This document shows, piece after piece, positions 29,979 through 38,102 of a DNA stretch of 64,000 nucleotides. Every line of letters begins with the position of its first letter. Position 1 is the first letter of the stretch. The stretch is from Intrasporangiaceae bacterium. Its GTDB lineage: Bacteria; Actinomycetota; Actinomycetes; Actinomycetales; Dermatophilaceae. The translations under genes and the position numbers were made by a program. Location: the NCBI GenBank assembly GCA_021324575.1, contig JAJPIW010000077.1:1-64000 (forward strand), in the 5' to 3' direction. The notes under the pieces are model-generated. The model was not told where the DNA came from and made no database searches. It saw only the letters and a list, made by a program, of their open reading frames with translations.

Positions 29979-30502
29979 TCAGGCCGCCGGGCCCTTCTTG
30001 CGGACCTCGTCGACGTGCGCCATCGCCTCGCGCAGGTCGCCCAGCCAGGTCTCGGAGTGCTCGCCGACGAGCCGGACGCACCAGGCGACCGCCTCGGAGC
30101 GGCTGCGCGCCACGCCGGCGTCGACGAGGGTGTCGAGGACCTGGCGCTCGGGCTGCCGCAGCCGGGTCATGACGGGGGCAGCGAGCTGGGTGAAGATCGC
30201 CTCGGTGTCACCGACGGTGACGCCCCAGCTCACCTTCTTGCCGGAGCCGCGCTCGAGCTCGAGGGCGATCTCGATGCGGCGCTGGCGGGTGTCCTCGCGG
30301 AACTGCCGGATCCGGCCTTGGGCCGCGATGGCGCGGTCCTCGGGGCGACGGCGCCGGCGTCCTCGCCGAGGTCGGGCTCGTTGAGGGCGCCGACGATGAG
30401 CAGCTCGTCCTTGTCACGGCGGACCTCGACGGGTCCGGTGAACCAGTCCTGCGGGATGCGGCCGGCCAGCCAGGCCTCCGCGGTTGTGCGTTGTGTAGTC
30501 AT
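29979..30502 (-). pseudogene. conserved hypothetical protein gene, apparently frameshifted
   Basis: The N-terminal part (from ATG 30502: MTTQRTTAEAWLAGRIPQDWFTGPVEVRRD...) and the C-terminal part (VSWGVTVGDTEAIFTQLAAPVMTRLRQPERQVLDTLVDAGVARSRSEAVAWCVRLVG) lie in different frames of the same strand. Joined, they give one protein of about 174 aa resembling an actinobacterial protein of unknown function. A middle segment EDRAIAAQGRIRQFREDTRQRRIEIALELERGSGKK is in the second frame. The break lies near 30340-30365, around a GCCCCG run. Either a sequencing indel or a real mutation could explain it. The C-terminal part looks like an HTH-like helical segment. Confidence 0.75.
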
Positions 30503-30568
30503 GTAACGACGATTACACGATTACACGTCGACGACAAGGCCCGTATGCCGTGGGCGAACACGCGCCGG

Positions 30569-30785
30569 CCCCGCACGTGCGGGGTTGTTCAGAGCCCCGG
30601 CCGCCCACCACCCGCGCTTCCCCGCACGTGCGGGGTTGTTCAGAGCCCCGGCACCCGCCCACCCTCGCTTCCCCGCACGTGCGGGGTTGTTCAGGCCCCC
30701 CGCACCCACCCAGCTGCGCTTCCCCGCACGTGCGGGGTTGTTCAGGTCACGTTGGCCGATTTGACCTGAACAACCCCGCACGTGC
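30569..30785. repeat. CRISPR-like 51-bp tandem repeat array ending in a long hairpin
   Basis: Four copies of CCCCGCACGTGCGGGG followed by TTGTTCAG start at 30569, 30620, 30671 and 30722, with an exact period of 51. From the second copy on, CTT precedes the palindrome. A fifth, inverted copy closes the array: 30726-30749 and 30762-30785 are perfect 24-bp complements with a 12-base loop. The repeat resembles a type I-E CRISPR repeat, but the 24-base intervals are C-rich and similar to each other, and no cas genes are present. More likely an amplified terminator-type hairpin. Confidence 0.85.
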
Positions 30786-30822
30786 TGGCTGGTGGTGCGG
30801 GGGCGCAGCTACTCCGCGATGG

Positions 30823-31504
30823 TCACCGTCGCGGAGTAGCTGTCTCGCCGGTGCCGTCGTTGACGGTGAGGACGAGCCGCGTACCCATCGGGGCGGCCTG
30901 GAGCAGCCGGATCCGCGAGCGCCGGGTGCTCGTCGAGCAGCTTGGCGCCGTTCGCGAGCGACCGGAGCGCCGCCGTCTCGGCCCGCGCCATCTCCAGCTG
31001 CGCCGCACCACGCTGCCGAGCCGTCGCCAGCTCGAGCGTCGCGGACCGCAGCTCGGCCGGGAGGATGACGTCCTTGACGACGACCTCGATGACCTCGACG
31101 CCGACCTCGACCGCCACAGCGGCGACCGATGCAGTCAGCGCCGCACCCGGCAGGCCCGCCCCGCGCCGGATCAGGTCGGTCACCTGGAGCGCCCCGAGAG
31201 CGTCCCGGAGCGCGACCTGGGTCGCGAGGTAGACCGTCCCGAGGGGGTCGGCAGTGCGCTCCAGCCACGTGACCGGGTCGGACACCGCGTAGCGGACGGT
31301 CGCCGACGTGCGCACCTGGACCCCGTCGGCGGTCAGGACCTCCTGCGGAGCCACGGCCAGCGGTGCCTCGCGCAGGTCGATAGCCACGTAGCGGGCGCCC
31401 CGCGCGCGCCGGTGTCGGCCGGAGGTCAGGACGCGCGCGAGCACTCCACGCCGGTACTCGACACACGCCGTCCGGGGCGCGACGGTGATGGTGAACAGGG
31501 ACAT
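30823..31504 (-). pseudogene. SPFH/band-7 (prohibitin homology) protein gene, frameshifted near its end
   Basis: From ATG 31504 (GGAGG ribosome binding site) the frame encodes an SPFH-domain protein: SLFTITVAPRTACVEYRRG, LTADGVQVRTSATVRYAVSDP, QVALRDALGALQVTDLI, EVVVKDVILPAELRSATLELATARQRGAAQLEMARAETAALRSLANGAKLLDEHPAL. After that the natural C terminus (RIRLLQAAPMGTRLVLTVNDGTGETA) is in another frame, so an indel lies near 30915-30925; the original frame runs on to 30809 with junk-like residues. There is no N-terminal membrane anchor, unusual for this family. It may still make a functional protein lacking only the last ~28 residues. Confidence 0.75.
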
Positions 31505-31879
31505 GATCTGACCTCCTTCGCAAGGCCGTTGGTGGTGGGTTCGGTTGGTGGACAATGGTTTTGGCGCTGCGTGGCGACACCGCCGGGTGGACGGCACCGG
31601 TCGCGGGGCGTCGACACCCACGTGCTGGCGGTGCCGGGCCACAGAGCGACCGAGGCCGTTTGCCCCACCCGACGACGCCGGTTGGAGAGTCGAACTCCGA
31701 GGACTGAACAGGTCCGTTGCCTGGTGCCTTTGCAGGGCTGGAGCCATGACGACGGGGCGATGCGCGGAACCGGCATACGGCACGCCGCTCCGGCCGCTTC
31801 CCCGCCGCTGTCCGTGGACAAGGATGCCCGACGAACAACCACGCGCGCCAACGGTTTTCGCGCGGACCTCAGACGAGGG
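31505..31879. other. 375-bp gap upstream of the SPFH gene
   Basis: The gap lies between the SPFH start and the end of the Nei-type glycosylase gene, both on the minus strand. It contains the SPFH ribosome binding site (GGAGG about 10 bases before the start) and one CGGCATAC octamer near 31772. ORFs here show no domain-like composition. I see no clear terminator for the glycosylase gene. Confidence 0.4.
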
Positions 31880-32797
31880 TCACCGACGGCGCTGGCAGCG
31901 GCCGCACCAGAACAGGTTGCGCCCCGCCACCACCTGGGTCCGCACCCGCGACCCGCACGTCGGGCAGTCCTCGCCAGCCCGCTTGTACACGGCGTAGGCG
32001 CGAGGGAACGAACTCTCGCTCTCGTATGCCGGTCGCCGGGCGCGGCGGGACTCACCCTCGAGCCCGCCCTGCCAGGAGACGGCGTATGCCGCGGGGGCGC
32101 CTGTCGCGCGCAGCTCCCGTGCGAGCGTGAGCTGTTCGTCAAGAGTGATGATCTGCCCGAACGCGACACCAATGGGCATGAGCTCGACGAGGTCCTCCCA
32201 GATCGCCCGCCAGGTCGCCGGGCGGATCTCGCGACCCGGCCGGAACGGGTCGACACGGTGCCGGAAGAGGACCTCGGAGCGATAGACGTTGCCGACACCG
32301 GCGAGGACCGACTGGTCCATGAGCAGCTCGGCGAACGGGCGCCCGGACTTGGCCAGCTTGGCCCAGGCCCGGGCCGGGTCGTTGCCGATCTGCCCGGCCC
32401 GCAACGGATCCGGCCCGAGCCGCGCCACGATCGCGTCCAGCTGCTCCGGCGAGATCACGTCACAGACGGTCGCCCCGCGTAGGTCGGCGACATGCGTCTC
32501 GTTGAGCAGCCGGACCCGCACCGCGCCGACAGGCGGCGGTTCGGAACCCAGCCCACCGGCATACGGGGCGACGTCGAAGACGCCGATCAACCCGAGGTGG
32601 ACGTTGAGGATCCGGTCGCCCTCGAAGGTGACGAAGAGGTGCTTGCCCCATGCCTCGGCGCGCTCGACGAGCCGCCCCGACAGGAGCGCGGCGCCCTCGA
32701 CGAAGCGCCCCTGGGGTGAGGAGACCGAGGGTCGCGTCCCGGCGAACGCGCGGTCGAGCGCGGACGCCAACCGGTGCAGCGTATGGCCCTCAGGCAT
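31880..32797 (-). CDS. Fpg/Nei-family DNA glycosylase/AP lyase
   Basis: A 305-aa base-excision repair enzyme. The start MPEGHTLHRLASAL matches the Nei group (catalytic Pro after Met, then the Glu), rather than MPELPE as in Fpg. Other blocks are GKHLFVTFEGDRILNVHLGLIG, DQSVLAGVGNVYRSEVLFRHRVDP (the H2TH motif), and a complete C-terminal zinc finger CPTCGSRVRTQVVAGRNLFWCGRCQ. It probably acts on oxidised pyrimidines. Ku is the next gene upstream on the same strand, 36 bases away, so both may be co-transcribed as DNA repair genes. Confidence 0.93.
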   Translation of the reverse strand: MPEGHTLHRLASALDRAFAGTRPSVSSPQGRFVEGAALLSGRLVERAEAWGKHLFVTFEGDRILNVHLGLIGVFDVAPYAGGLGSEPPPVGAVRVRLLNETHVADLRGATVCDVISPEQLDAIVARLGPDPLRAGQIGNDPARAWAKLAKSGRPFAELLMDQSVLAGVGNVYRSEVLFRHRVDPFRPGREIRPATWRAIWEDLVELMPIGVAFGQIITLDEQLTLARELRATGAPAAYAVSWQGGLEGESRRARRPAYESESSFPRAYAVYKRAGEDCPTCGSRVRTQVVAGRNLFWCGRCQRRR

Positions 32798-32833
32798 GCG
32801 GAAGCCACGGAACGAGACGAGACGGCATACCGG

Positions 32834-33697
32834 TCAGCTGGCCTTCTTCTTGGCAGCGGACTTCTTGGCGGGGGCCGCCTTCTTGGCCGGCGCAGACGCC
32901 GAGGACCCGGACTCCTCGCCGCGCGCGGCTTTGGCCTTCTCGACCGACTTCGCCAGTGCCGCAAGCAGATCCACCACCTCGCCCGCCTCGTCGGCGGCCT
33001 CGGGTGCGTGCTTGATCTCGCCGCCCTCGACCTTGGCCCGGACCAGCTCCTTGAGGGAGATGGAGTAGTCGTCCTCGTACTCGTCGGCGTCGTAGTCGCC
33101 GGCCAGCTGGTCGATGAGCATCTTGGCCATCGCCATCTCCTGCTTGGATGCGTGCGACTCCTCGCCCAGGTTGGCGAAGTCGGGGTTGCGGATCTCGTCG
33201 GGCCACAGCATCGTCTGCATGACGATGACGCCGTCGCGGACGCGCAGCACGGCCATCGTCATCCGGGTCCGGATCGAGACGGTGACGATGGCGACCCGCT
33301 TCTCGGACTCCAATGCGTCGCGCAGCAGGATGTAGGGCTTGGTCGCCGACTTGTCGGGTTCGAGGTAGTAGGACTTGTCCAGCCACATCGGGTCGATCTG
33401 GTCCGTCGGCACGAACTTGGTGACGCCGATCTCCTTGGACGACCTGCTCGGCAGGTCGGCCAAGTCCTCGTCGGTGAGGACGACCATCTCGCCGTCCTCG
33501 GTCTCGTAGCCCTTGGCGATGTCGTCGAAGCTGACCTCCGCGCCGTCGATGGCACAGGTCCGCTTGTACTTGATCCGCCCGCCGTCCTCCCGGTGCACCT
33601 GCCGGAACTGCACGTCGTGGTTCTCGGTCGCGGAGTAGAGCCGCACGGGGACGTTGACCAGGCCGAAGGAGACGGCACCCTTCCAGATCGCGCGCAT
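32834..33697 (-). CDS. ku: non-homologous end-joining protein Ku
   Basis: A 287-aa DNA-end-binding protein that recruits LigD. It starts MRAIWKGAVSFGLVNVPVRLYSATE, the classic bacterial Ku N terminus, and contains GYETEDGEMVVLTDEDLADL and LEPDKSATKPYILLRDALES. The C terminus is lysine/alanine-rich (KKAAPAKKSAAKKKAS), as in many actinobacterial Ku proteins where it aids DNA binding. The octamer at 33707-33714 reads CGGCATACGCT on the coding strand, 10 bases before the ATG, and may supply the -10. The ligase and polymerase genes are 1 kb away on the opposite strand. Confidence 0.96.
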   Translation of the reverse strand: MRAIWKGAVSFGLVNVPVRLYSATENHDVQFRQVHREDGGRIKYKRTCAIDGAEVSFDDIAKGYETEDGEMVVLTDEDLADLPSRSSKEIGVTKFVPTDQIDPMWLDKSYYLEPDKSATKPYILLRDALESEKRVAIVTVSIRTRMTMAVLRVRDGVIVMQTMLWPDEIRNPDFANLGEESHASKQEMAMAKMLIDQLAGDYDADEYEDDYSISLKELVRAKVEGGEIKHAPEAADEAGEVVDLLAALAKSVEKAKAARGEESGSSASAPAKKAAPAKKSAAKKKAS

Positions 33698-33782
33698 GAC
33701 TCCAGCGTATGCCGTGTGCCCGCGTCCGACCCCGGGTCGGAGCGGATCCTGGGGTGGGTGGCAGAGCGGACTGAACTCGCGC

Positions 33783-33842
33783 CGTGTTCGTTTGTCGCAG
33801 GAGTGGCCGACATGTCGAACACTCCTGCGACAAACGAACACG
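33783..33842 (-). terminator. long perfect inverted repeat after the hydrolase gene
   Basis: Arms 33783-33805 and 33820-33842 are perfect 23-bp complements (start CGTGTTCGTTTGTCGCAGGA) around a 14-base loop. They lie 18 bases beyond the stop of the alpha/beta hydrolase gene (minus strand). It is probably a terminator isolating it from ku; the arm has lower GC than its surroundings. Confidence 0.75.
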
Positions 33843-33860
33843 GGCAGAGGCCCGCGACGG

Positions 33861-34742
33861 TCAGAGCCGGGCGGCGAGCTCGTCGAGGACGTCACCCAGC
33901 CGGGCCACCGCAATCGAGATGTGCCCCTCGCCCGGCTCGAGGTGGGCAACCGCACCAGGGATGTGGTCGGCCAGCCACTGACCGTGGTGGAACGGCACCA
34001 TCAGGTCCGCGTCGCCCTGCCAGACCGAGACCGGGACGCTGATGTCGTCGAGGGCGAAACCCCAGTCCCTGGTGAAGGCGAGGTCGTCGTCGACCCACCC
34101 GTCGACGACGGCGACGCCCCCGCGCAGCCCCTCGACGAGGTCCACCCCGACGGTCGGGTCGACGAGGACGGCCCGGTCGACCGGCGGCAGGATCGACGCC
34201 AGCTGGACGACCATCTCGGCCGCGTCCGCTGCGTGCAGGCCGACCGCCTCGCGCTCGATCCACGGGCGCAGCGCGGCCTCGCCGCGCAGGGCCAGGCCGA
34301 ACTCCTCGATGTTGTCCGCGCCCATCCCGTCGAGGAACCCGTCTGCGGCATACGGCATGACACCGGCGACCGAGGCCGCGGCCACGACCCGGCGCGGCAG
34401 GCCGGCCGCCGTCGCGAGCGCGTGCGGGCCGCCACCGGACTGGCCGATGACCAGCACGCGCGGGACGTCGAGGTGGTCGAGCAGCTCGGCCATGTCGCCG
34501 ACGACGTCCGCGACCGACCGGCCCGGGCGCCGGGTCGAACCCTGCGCCCCGGCCCTGGTGTAGGTGAGCAGGCGAAGACCCCGCTCGGCGCAGGCGACCG
34601 CCATGGCCCGCCACTGGAGCAGGCAGCCCGGCGTGCCGTGGTGGAAGAGGACGGGCACGGCACCCGGCGGCCCGGAGACGGCATACGCGAGCTCGCGCCC
34701 GTCGCTCAGGGTGAGGGTCGAAGTGGTCCCGTCGGTCGTCAT
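33861..34742 (-). CDS. alpha/beta hydrolase
   Basis: A 293-aa alpha/beta-fold hydrolase. The oxyanion region is LFHHGTPGCLLQWRAMA, the nucleophile Ser is in VIGQSGGGPHALA (about residue 100), the acid Asp is in WQGDADLMVP, and His is in GEGHISIAV. The substrate is unknown. It sits between ku and the ligD genes, reads toward ku and ends in a strong hairpin, so it is transcribed separately. The start MTTDGTTSTLTLSDGRELAYAVSG is divergent from the ligase gene by about 90 bases. I see no evidence of a role in end joining. Confidence 0.88.
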   Translation of the reverse strand: MTTDGTTSTLTLSDGRELAYAVSGPPGAVPVLFHHGTPGCLLQWRAMAVACAERGLRLLTYTRAGAQGSTRRPGRSVADVVGDMAELLDHLDVPRVLVIGQSGGGPHALATAAGLPRRVVAAASVAGVMPYAADGFLDGMGADNIEEFGLALRGEAALRPWIEREAVGLHAADAAEMVVQLASILPPVDRAVLVDPTVGVDLVEGLRGGVAVVDGWVDDDLAFTRDWGFALDDISVPVSVWQGDADLMVPFHHGQWLADHIPGAVAHLEPGEGHISIAVARLGDVLDELAARL

Positions 34743-34831
34743 GGGCCCGAGCGTAAGGCCCGGTGGGACCGGCCCGCCGCTCGCGCGGCGTGTCCGGTGC
34801 CCAGGCCGAACCGGTGGGTGAGGATGGGGGC

Positions 34832-35779
34832 GTGAAACCGATGCTCGCCACCGTCGCCGGCACGATCCCGGTCGGTCCGGAGTGGGTGCACGAGGTCAAG
34901 TGGGACGGGATGCGGGTCCTCGCCGACGTCCGCGACGGGCGCCTGCGGCTCACCTCGCGGGCCGAGAACGACGTCACCGTGAGCTTCCCCGAGCTCGAGG
35001 GTCTCGGCACGGCATACGACGACGTCCTGCTCGACGGTGAGGTGGTCGCCCTCGACGGGGGCCGCCCGAGCTTCGGCGCGCTCGCCGAGCGGATGCACGT
35101 GCGGGACCGTCGCAAGGCGGAGCGGCTGGCCGCGACCCGCCCGGTGACCTTCATGGTCTTCGACCTGCTCCGCCTGTTCGGCGCCGACCTCACGACCCAG
35201 CCGTGGGAGGCCCGACGCGAGCTGCTCGACCGGCTCGACCTCGGCGGGCGACACTGGCAGGTCCCACCGGTCTACGACGACGGGCTCGAGCTCTGGGAAG
35301 CCACCCGCGACAACGGCCTCGAGGGGATCGTCAGCAAGCGACGGACCAGCCCGTATGCCGTGTCGCGGCGGTCCGCGGACTGGCGCAAGACCTCGCACCG
35401 CACGACCCTGTCGGCGGTCGTCGGCGGCTGGCGCCCGGAGACCGGGACGACGCACCGGCTCGGTGCCGTGCTCGTCGGGCTGCCGGCTCCGGGTGGTGGC
35501 TGGCGGTATGCCGGCCGGATGGGTTCGGGCCTCACCGGGCGAGCGGCCACCAACCTCCAGAAGACCCTGGAACCGTTGCACCGCAAGGACTCTCCCTTCG
35601 TCGACGAGGTGCCGGCCATCGACGCAGACGGGACGACGTGGGTCGAGCCGCGGATCGTCGTCGAGCTGAAGACCCTTGGTGGGGCCGAGCAGTCCCGGAT
35701 GCGACACCCGGCGTTCCTCGGCATACGACACGACCTGAGGCCGTCGGACCTGCTGGAGGCGCAGGACGCCGATGCCTGA
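34832..35779 (+). CDS. ATP-dependent DNA ligase (LigD ligase domain protein)
   Basis: A 315-aa ligase for non-homologous end joining. The adenylation motif is HEVKWDGMRVLADV (lysine nucleophile near residue 25), followed by motifs TSRAENDVTVSFPEL, DGEVVALDGGRPSF, FMVFDLLRL, EGIVSKRRTSPY and a C-terminal OB-fold motif. The start is GTG at 34832 (VKPMLATVAG) with a G-rich ribosome binding site; a longer reading is possible but lacks similarity. Its 3' end overlaps the polymerase gene by 8 bases, so the two halves of a LigD are encoded as coupled separate genes. No phosphoesterase domain is visible. Confidence 0.93.
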   Translation: MKPMLATVAGTIPVGPEWVHEVKWDGMRVLADVRDGRLRLTSRAENDVTVSFPELEGLGTAYDDVLLDGEVVALDGGRPSFGALAERMHVRDRRKAERLAATRPVTFMVFDLLRLFGADLTTQPWEARRELLDRLDLGGRHWQVPPVYDDGLELWEATRDNGLEGIVSKRRTSPYAVSRRSADWRKTSHRTTLSAVVGGWRPETGTTHRLGAVLVGLPAPGGGWRYAGRMGSGLTGRAATNLQKTLEPLHRKDSPFVDEVPAIDADGTTWVEPRIVVELKTLGGAEQSRMRHPAFLGIRHDLRPSDLLEAQDADA

Positions 35780-36656
35780 GCGCTACGTCCCGGAGGTGAC
35801 CCGAGTCGAGGTGGCGGGCCGCAAGCTGAAGCTGACCAGCCTGGCCAAGGTGATGTACCCCGCGACCGAGACGACCAAGGGAGAGGTGCTCCACTACTAC
35901 GCGCGGGTCGCGCCGATCCTGCTGCCGCACCTGGCGAACCGCCCGGTGACGAGGGTGCGGTGGCCGCACGGCACGGCCGACCAGAGCTTCTTCTTCGAGA
36001 AGAACCTGCCGTCCGGGGCGCCCAGCTGGCTACCGCGGGTCGCGGTCGACGACGTGACGTACCCGCTCATCGAGGACCTTGCCGACCTGACCTTCCTGGT
36101 CAACCTCAACTCCCTCGAGCTGCACGTGCCGCAATGGACCTGGTCCGACGGCGGGTTCCACAACCCCAACCGGCTGGTCATCGACCTCGACCCGGGCGCC
36201 CCCGCCGGACTGCACGAGTGCTGCCAGGTCGCCCTCATCGTGCGCGACCGGCTGTCAGCGCTCGGTCTGGACCTCTTCCCGGTCACCAGTGGGAGCAAAG
36301 GCATGCAGCTGTATGCCGGTCTCGGCGGTGACCTCAGCAGCGACCAGGTGCGTGACCTGGCCCAGCAGCTGGCGCAGGAGCTCACCAAGAAGCACCCCGA
36401 CCTGATCCTGTGGAAGATGACCAAGTCGCTGCGGCCGGGCAAGGTGTTCCTCGACTGGAGCCAGAACGTCGGCGCGAAGACGACGATCAGCCCGTACTCG
36501 CTGCGCGGCAAGGAGCTGCCGACCGTGGCGACCCCCGTGACGTGGGACGAGGTGTCCGCCGGGGCCGACGACGCCGACGCGATCGGTCAGTTCCAGTGGG
36601 ACGCGGTCCTGGACCGGATCGATGAGTACGGGGACCTCATCGCGGACCTCCCGTGA
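35772..36656 (+). CDS. LigD-type polymerase/primase domain protein
   Basis: A 294-aa archaeo-eukaryotic primase-type polymerase used to fill gaps in end joining. Visible motifs are DQSFFFEKNLPSGAPSWL, the catalytic acidic pair in NRLVIDLDPG, PVTSGSKGMQLYAGL, the FLDWSQN acidic motif, and a C-terminal VSAGADDADAIGQFQWDAVLDRIDEYGDLI. The ATG at 35772 overlaps the ligase gene, giving a two-gene NHEJ operon. A very strong bidirectional hairpin follows the stop. Ku is encoded nearby on the other strand. Confidence 0.94.
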   Translation: MPERYVPEVTRVEVAGRKLKLTSLAKVMYPATETTKGEVLHYYARVAPILLPHLANRPVTRVRWPHGTADQSFFFEKNLPSGAPSWLPRVAVDDVTYPLIEDLADLTFLVNLNSLELHVPQWTWSDGGFHNPNRLVIDLDPGAPAGLHECCQVALIVRDRLSALGLDLFPVTSGSKGMQLYAGLGGDLSSDQVRDLAQQLAQELTKKHPDLILWKMTKSLRPGKVFLDWSQNVGAKTTISPYSLRGKELPTVATPVTWDEVSAGADDADAIGQFQWDAVLDRIDEYGDLIADLP

Positions 36657-36661
36657 CGAGC

Positions 36662-36721
36662 TGACCCAATTGTTCCGGTAGTCACCGTCCGGGGCGCGTG
36701 ACTACCGGAACAATTGGGTCA
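36662..36721. terminator. bidirectional terminator between the LigD-polymerase and desaturase genes
   Basis: Arms 36662-36685 and 36698-36721 are perfect 24-bp complements around a 12-base loop (start TGACCCAATTGTTCCGGTAG). It lies between two convergent genes and is among the strongest hairpins in the window; no T-tract follows on either side. Confidence 0.85.
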
Positions 36722-36764
36722 CTCAGTGACGGGTGGGGGTGGGGAGCGGAGTCCGCAGCGGCGG

Positions 36765-38069
36765 TCAGTAGCGGCGGCCGAGGTTGCCGGTCCTGGCGAA
36801 GTGCCGCGCGGCCTTGAGCACCACGTCACGACGACGCCGGCCCTCGACCTTGTTGGGCAGCGAGAGCTGGACGACCTTCCAGTACACCGACGCCGACTGC
36901 TTGGCGAGCGACCCGGTCACGTAGGGCAGGTCGTAGCGGTCCATGAGGTCGCGGATCCTCGGCGCGATCTCGGCATACCGGTTGCTCGGCATGTCGGGGA
37001 ACAGGTGGTGCTCGATCTGGTGGGACAGGTTGCCGGTCATGACGTGCATCGCCTTGGAGCCGGTCAGGTTGCCCGACCCGAGCATCTGGCGCAGGTACCA
37101 CTCGCCGCGGGTCTCCCCCTCGATCGAGGTCTTCTCGAAGACGGCGATGCCGGGCGGGAAGTGCCCGCAGATGATGACCGTGTTGGTCCAGACGTTGCGG
37201 ACCAGGTTGGCGACCAGGTTGGCCGTGATCGTCGTGCGCGCCGAGCCCGTCGGCAGGGACATCGCCGGATGGACGACGTAGTCACGGGTCACCTGACGCT
37301 TGACCTTCGCGACGACCTCCATGGCCTCCGTGCGCCAGGCCGCCTTGTCCTCGGCGCTCATCCGCTTGCGTTTGGCGAGGTAGCCGCCCAGCTCGAGGTC
37401 GTATGCCGCGATGCCGTACTCGAAGAGCAGCGCGTTGCCGACGTGCCAGACCGGCTGGAAGAGGTAGAAGAGGGTCCACGGCTGGTCCTCGTCGACGCGC
37501 AGGATGCCGTAGCCGAGGTCGTTGTCGCGGCCGAGGACGTTGGTGAAGGTGTGGTGCAGCTCGTTGTGCGAGTGCTTCCACTGCTTGCTCGGGCTGGCGT
37601 TGTCCCACTCCCACTGGGTCGAGTGGATCTTGGGGTCACGCATCCAGTCCCACTGGCCGTGCATGACGTTGTGGCCGATCTCCATGTTCTCCAGGATCTT
37701 GGCCGCCGAGAGGCCGGCCGTGCCGAGCCACCACGCCGGCCGGAAGCCCTTCACCTTGACCCCCGAGAAGAGCAGCACGGCCCGGCTGCCCATCTCCAGG
37801 TAGCGCTGGGTCTTGATGACCTTGCGGATGTATGCCGCGTCCTTGGCTCCGCGGGAGTCCATCACCTCGGCGCGGATCGCGTCGAGCTCGCGCCCGATCT
37901 CCTCGATCTGCTCGGGAGTGAGGTGGGCAGCCGGGTTGGCGGGCAGGCTGGAGGAGGTCTTCGGCGCGCGCTGGGGACGGTCGGTGGCGCTCTCGACCGA
38001 GAGGCGGGAGTTGACGGCGCGGGTCGGGGTGGTGGGCGCGGTGGCCGGGCGCTCGGGTGCGAGGGTCAT
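36765..38069 (-). CDS. membrane fatty-acid (acyl-CoA delta-9 type) desaturase
   Basis: A 434-aa di-iron membrane desaturase. The three His boxes are HNVMH (133-137), HNELHH (168-173, in KHSHNELHHTF) and HQIEHH (about 350-355, in LSHQIEHHLFPDMPSNR). Hydrophobic segments lie between them. It introduces a double bond into saturated acyl chains, probably stearoyl-CoA, affecting membrane fluidity. The ferredoxin reductase gene directly upstream, 33 bases away, supplies electrons; this pairing is known from mycobacterial DesA3 and its Rv3230c partner. The N-terminal ~45 residues are Ala/Pro/Thr-rich and probably disordered. Confidence 0.94.
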   Translation of the reverse strand: MTLAPERPATAPTTPTRAVNSRLSVESATDRPQRAPKTSSSLPANPAAHLTPEQIEEIGRELDAIRAEVMDSRGAKDAAYIRKVIKTQRYLEMGSRAVLLFSGVKVKGFRPAWWLGTAGLSAAKILENMEIGHNVMHGQWDWMRDPKIHSTQWEWDNASPSKQWKHSHNELHHTFTNVLGRDNDLGYGILRVDEDQPWTLFYLFQPVWHVGNALLFEYGIAAYDLELGGYLAKRKRMSAEDKAAWRTEAMEVVAKVKRQVTRDYVVHPAMSLPTGSARTTITANLVANLVRNVWTNTVIICGHFPPGIAVFEKTSIEGETRGEWYLRQMLGSGNLTGSKAMHVMTGNLSHQIEHHLFPDMPSNRYAEIAPRIRDLMDRYDLPYVTGSLAKQSASVYWKVVQLSLPNKVEGRRRRDVVLKAARHFARTGNLGRRY

Positions 38070-38102
38070 GAGGCAGGTCCTTCGGAAGTCAGAGGGCGGC
38101 GG

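Noticed and set aside
30541-30781. Small proteins encoded by the 51-bp array (LNNPARAG repeats)
   Set aside because: These are simple translations of the repeat on both strands; there is no ribosome binding site or conserved product.
30569-30785. A true CRISPR array
   Set aside because: The period is 51, the intervals are short, C-rich and mutually similar, there are no cas genes, and the last copy is inverted to form a hairpin.
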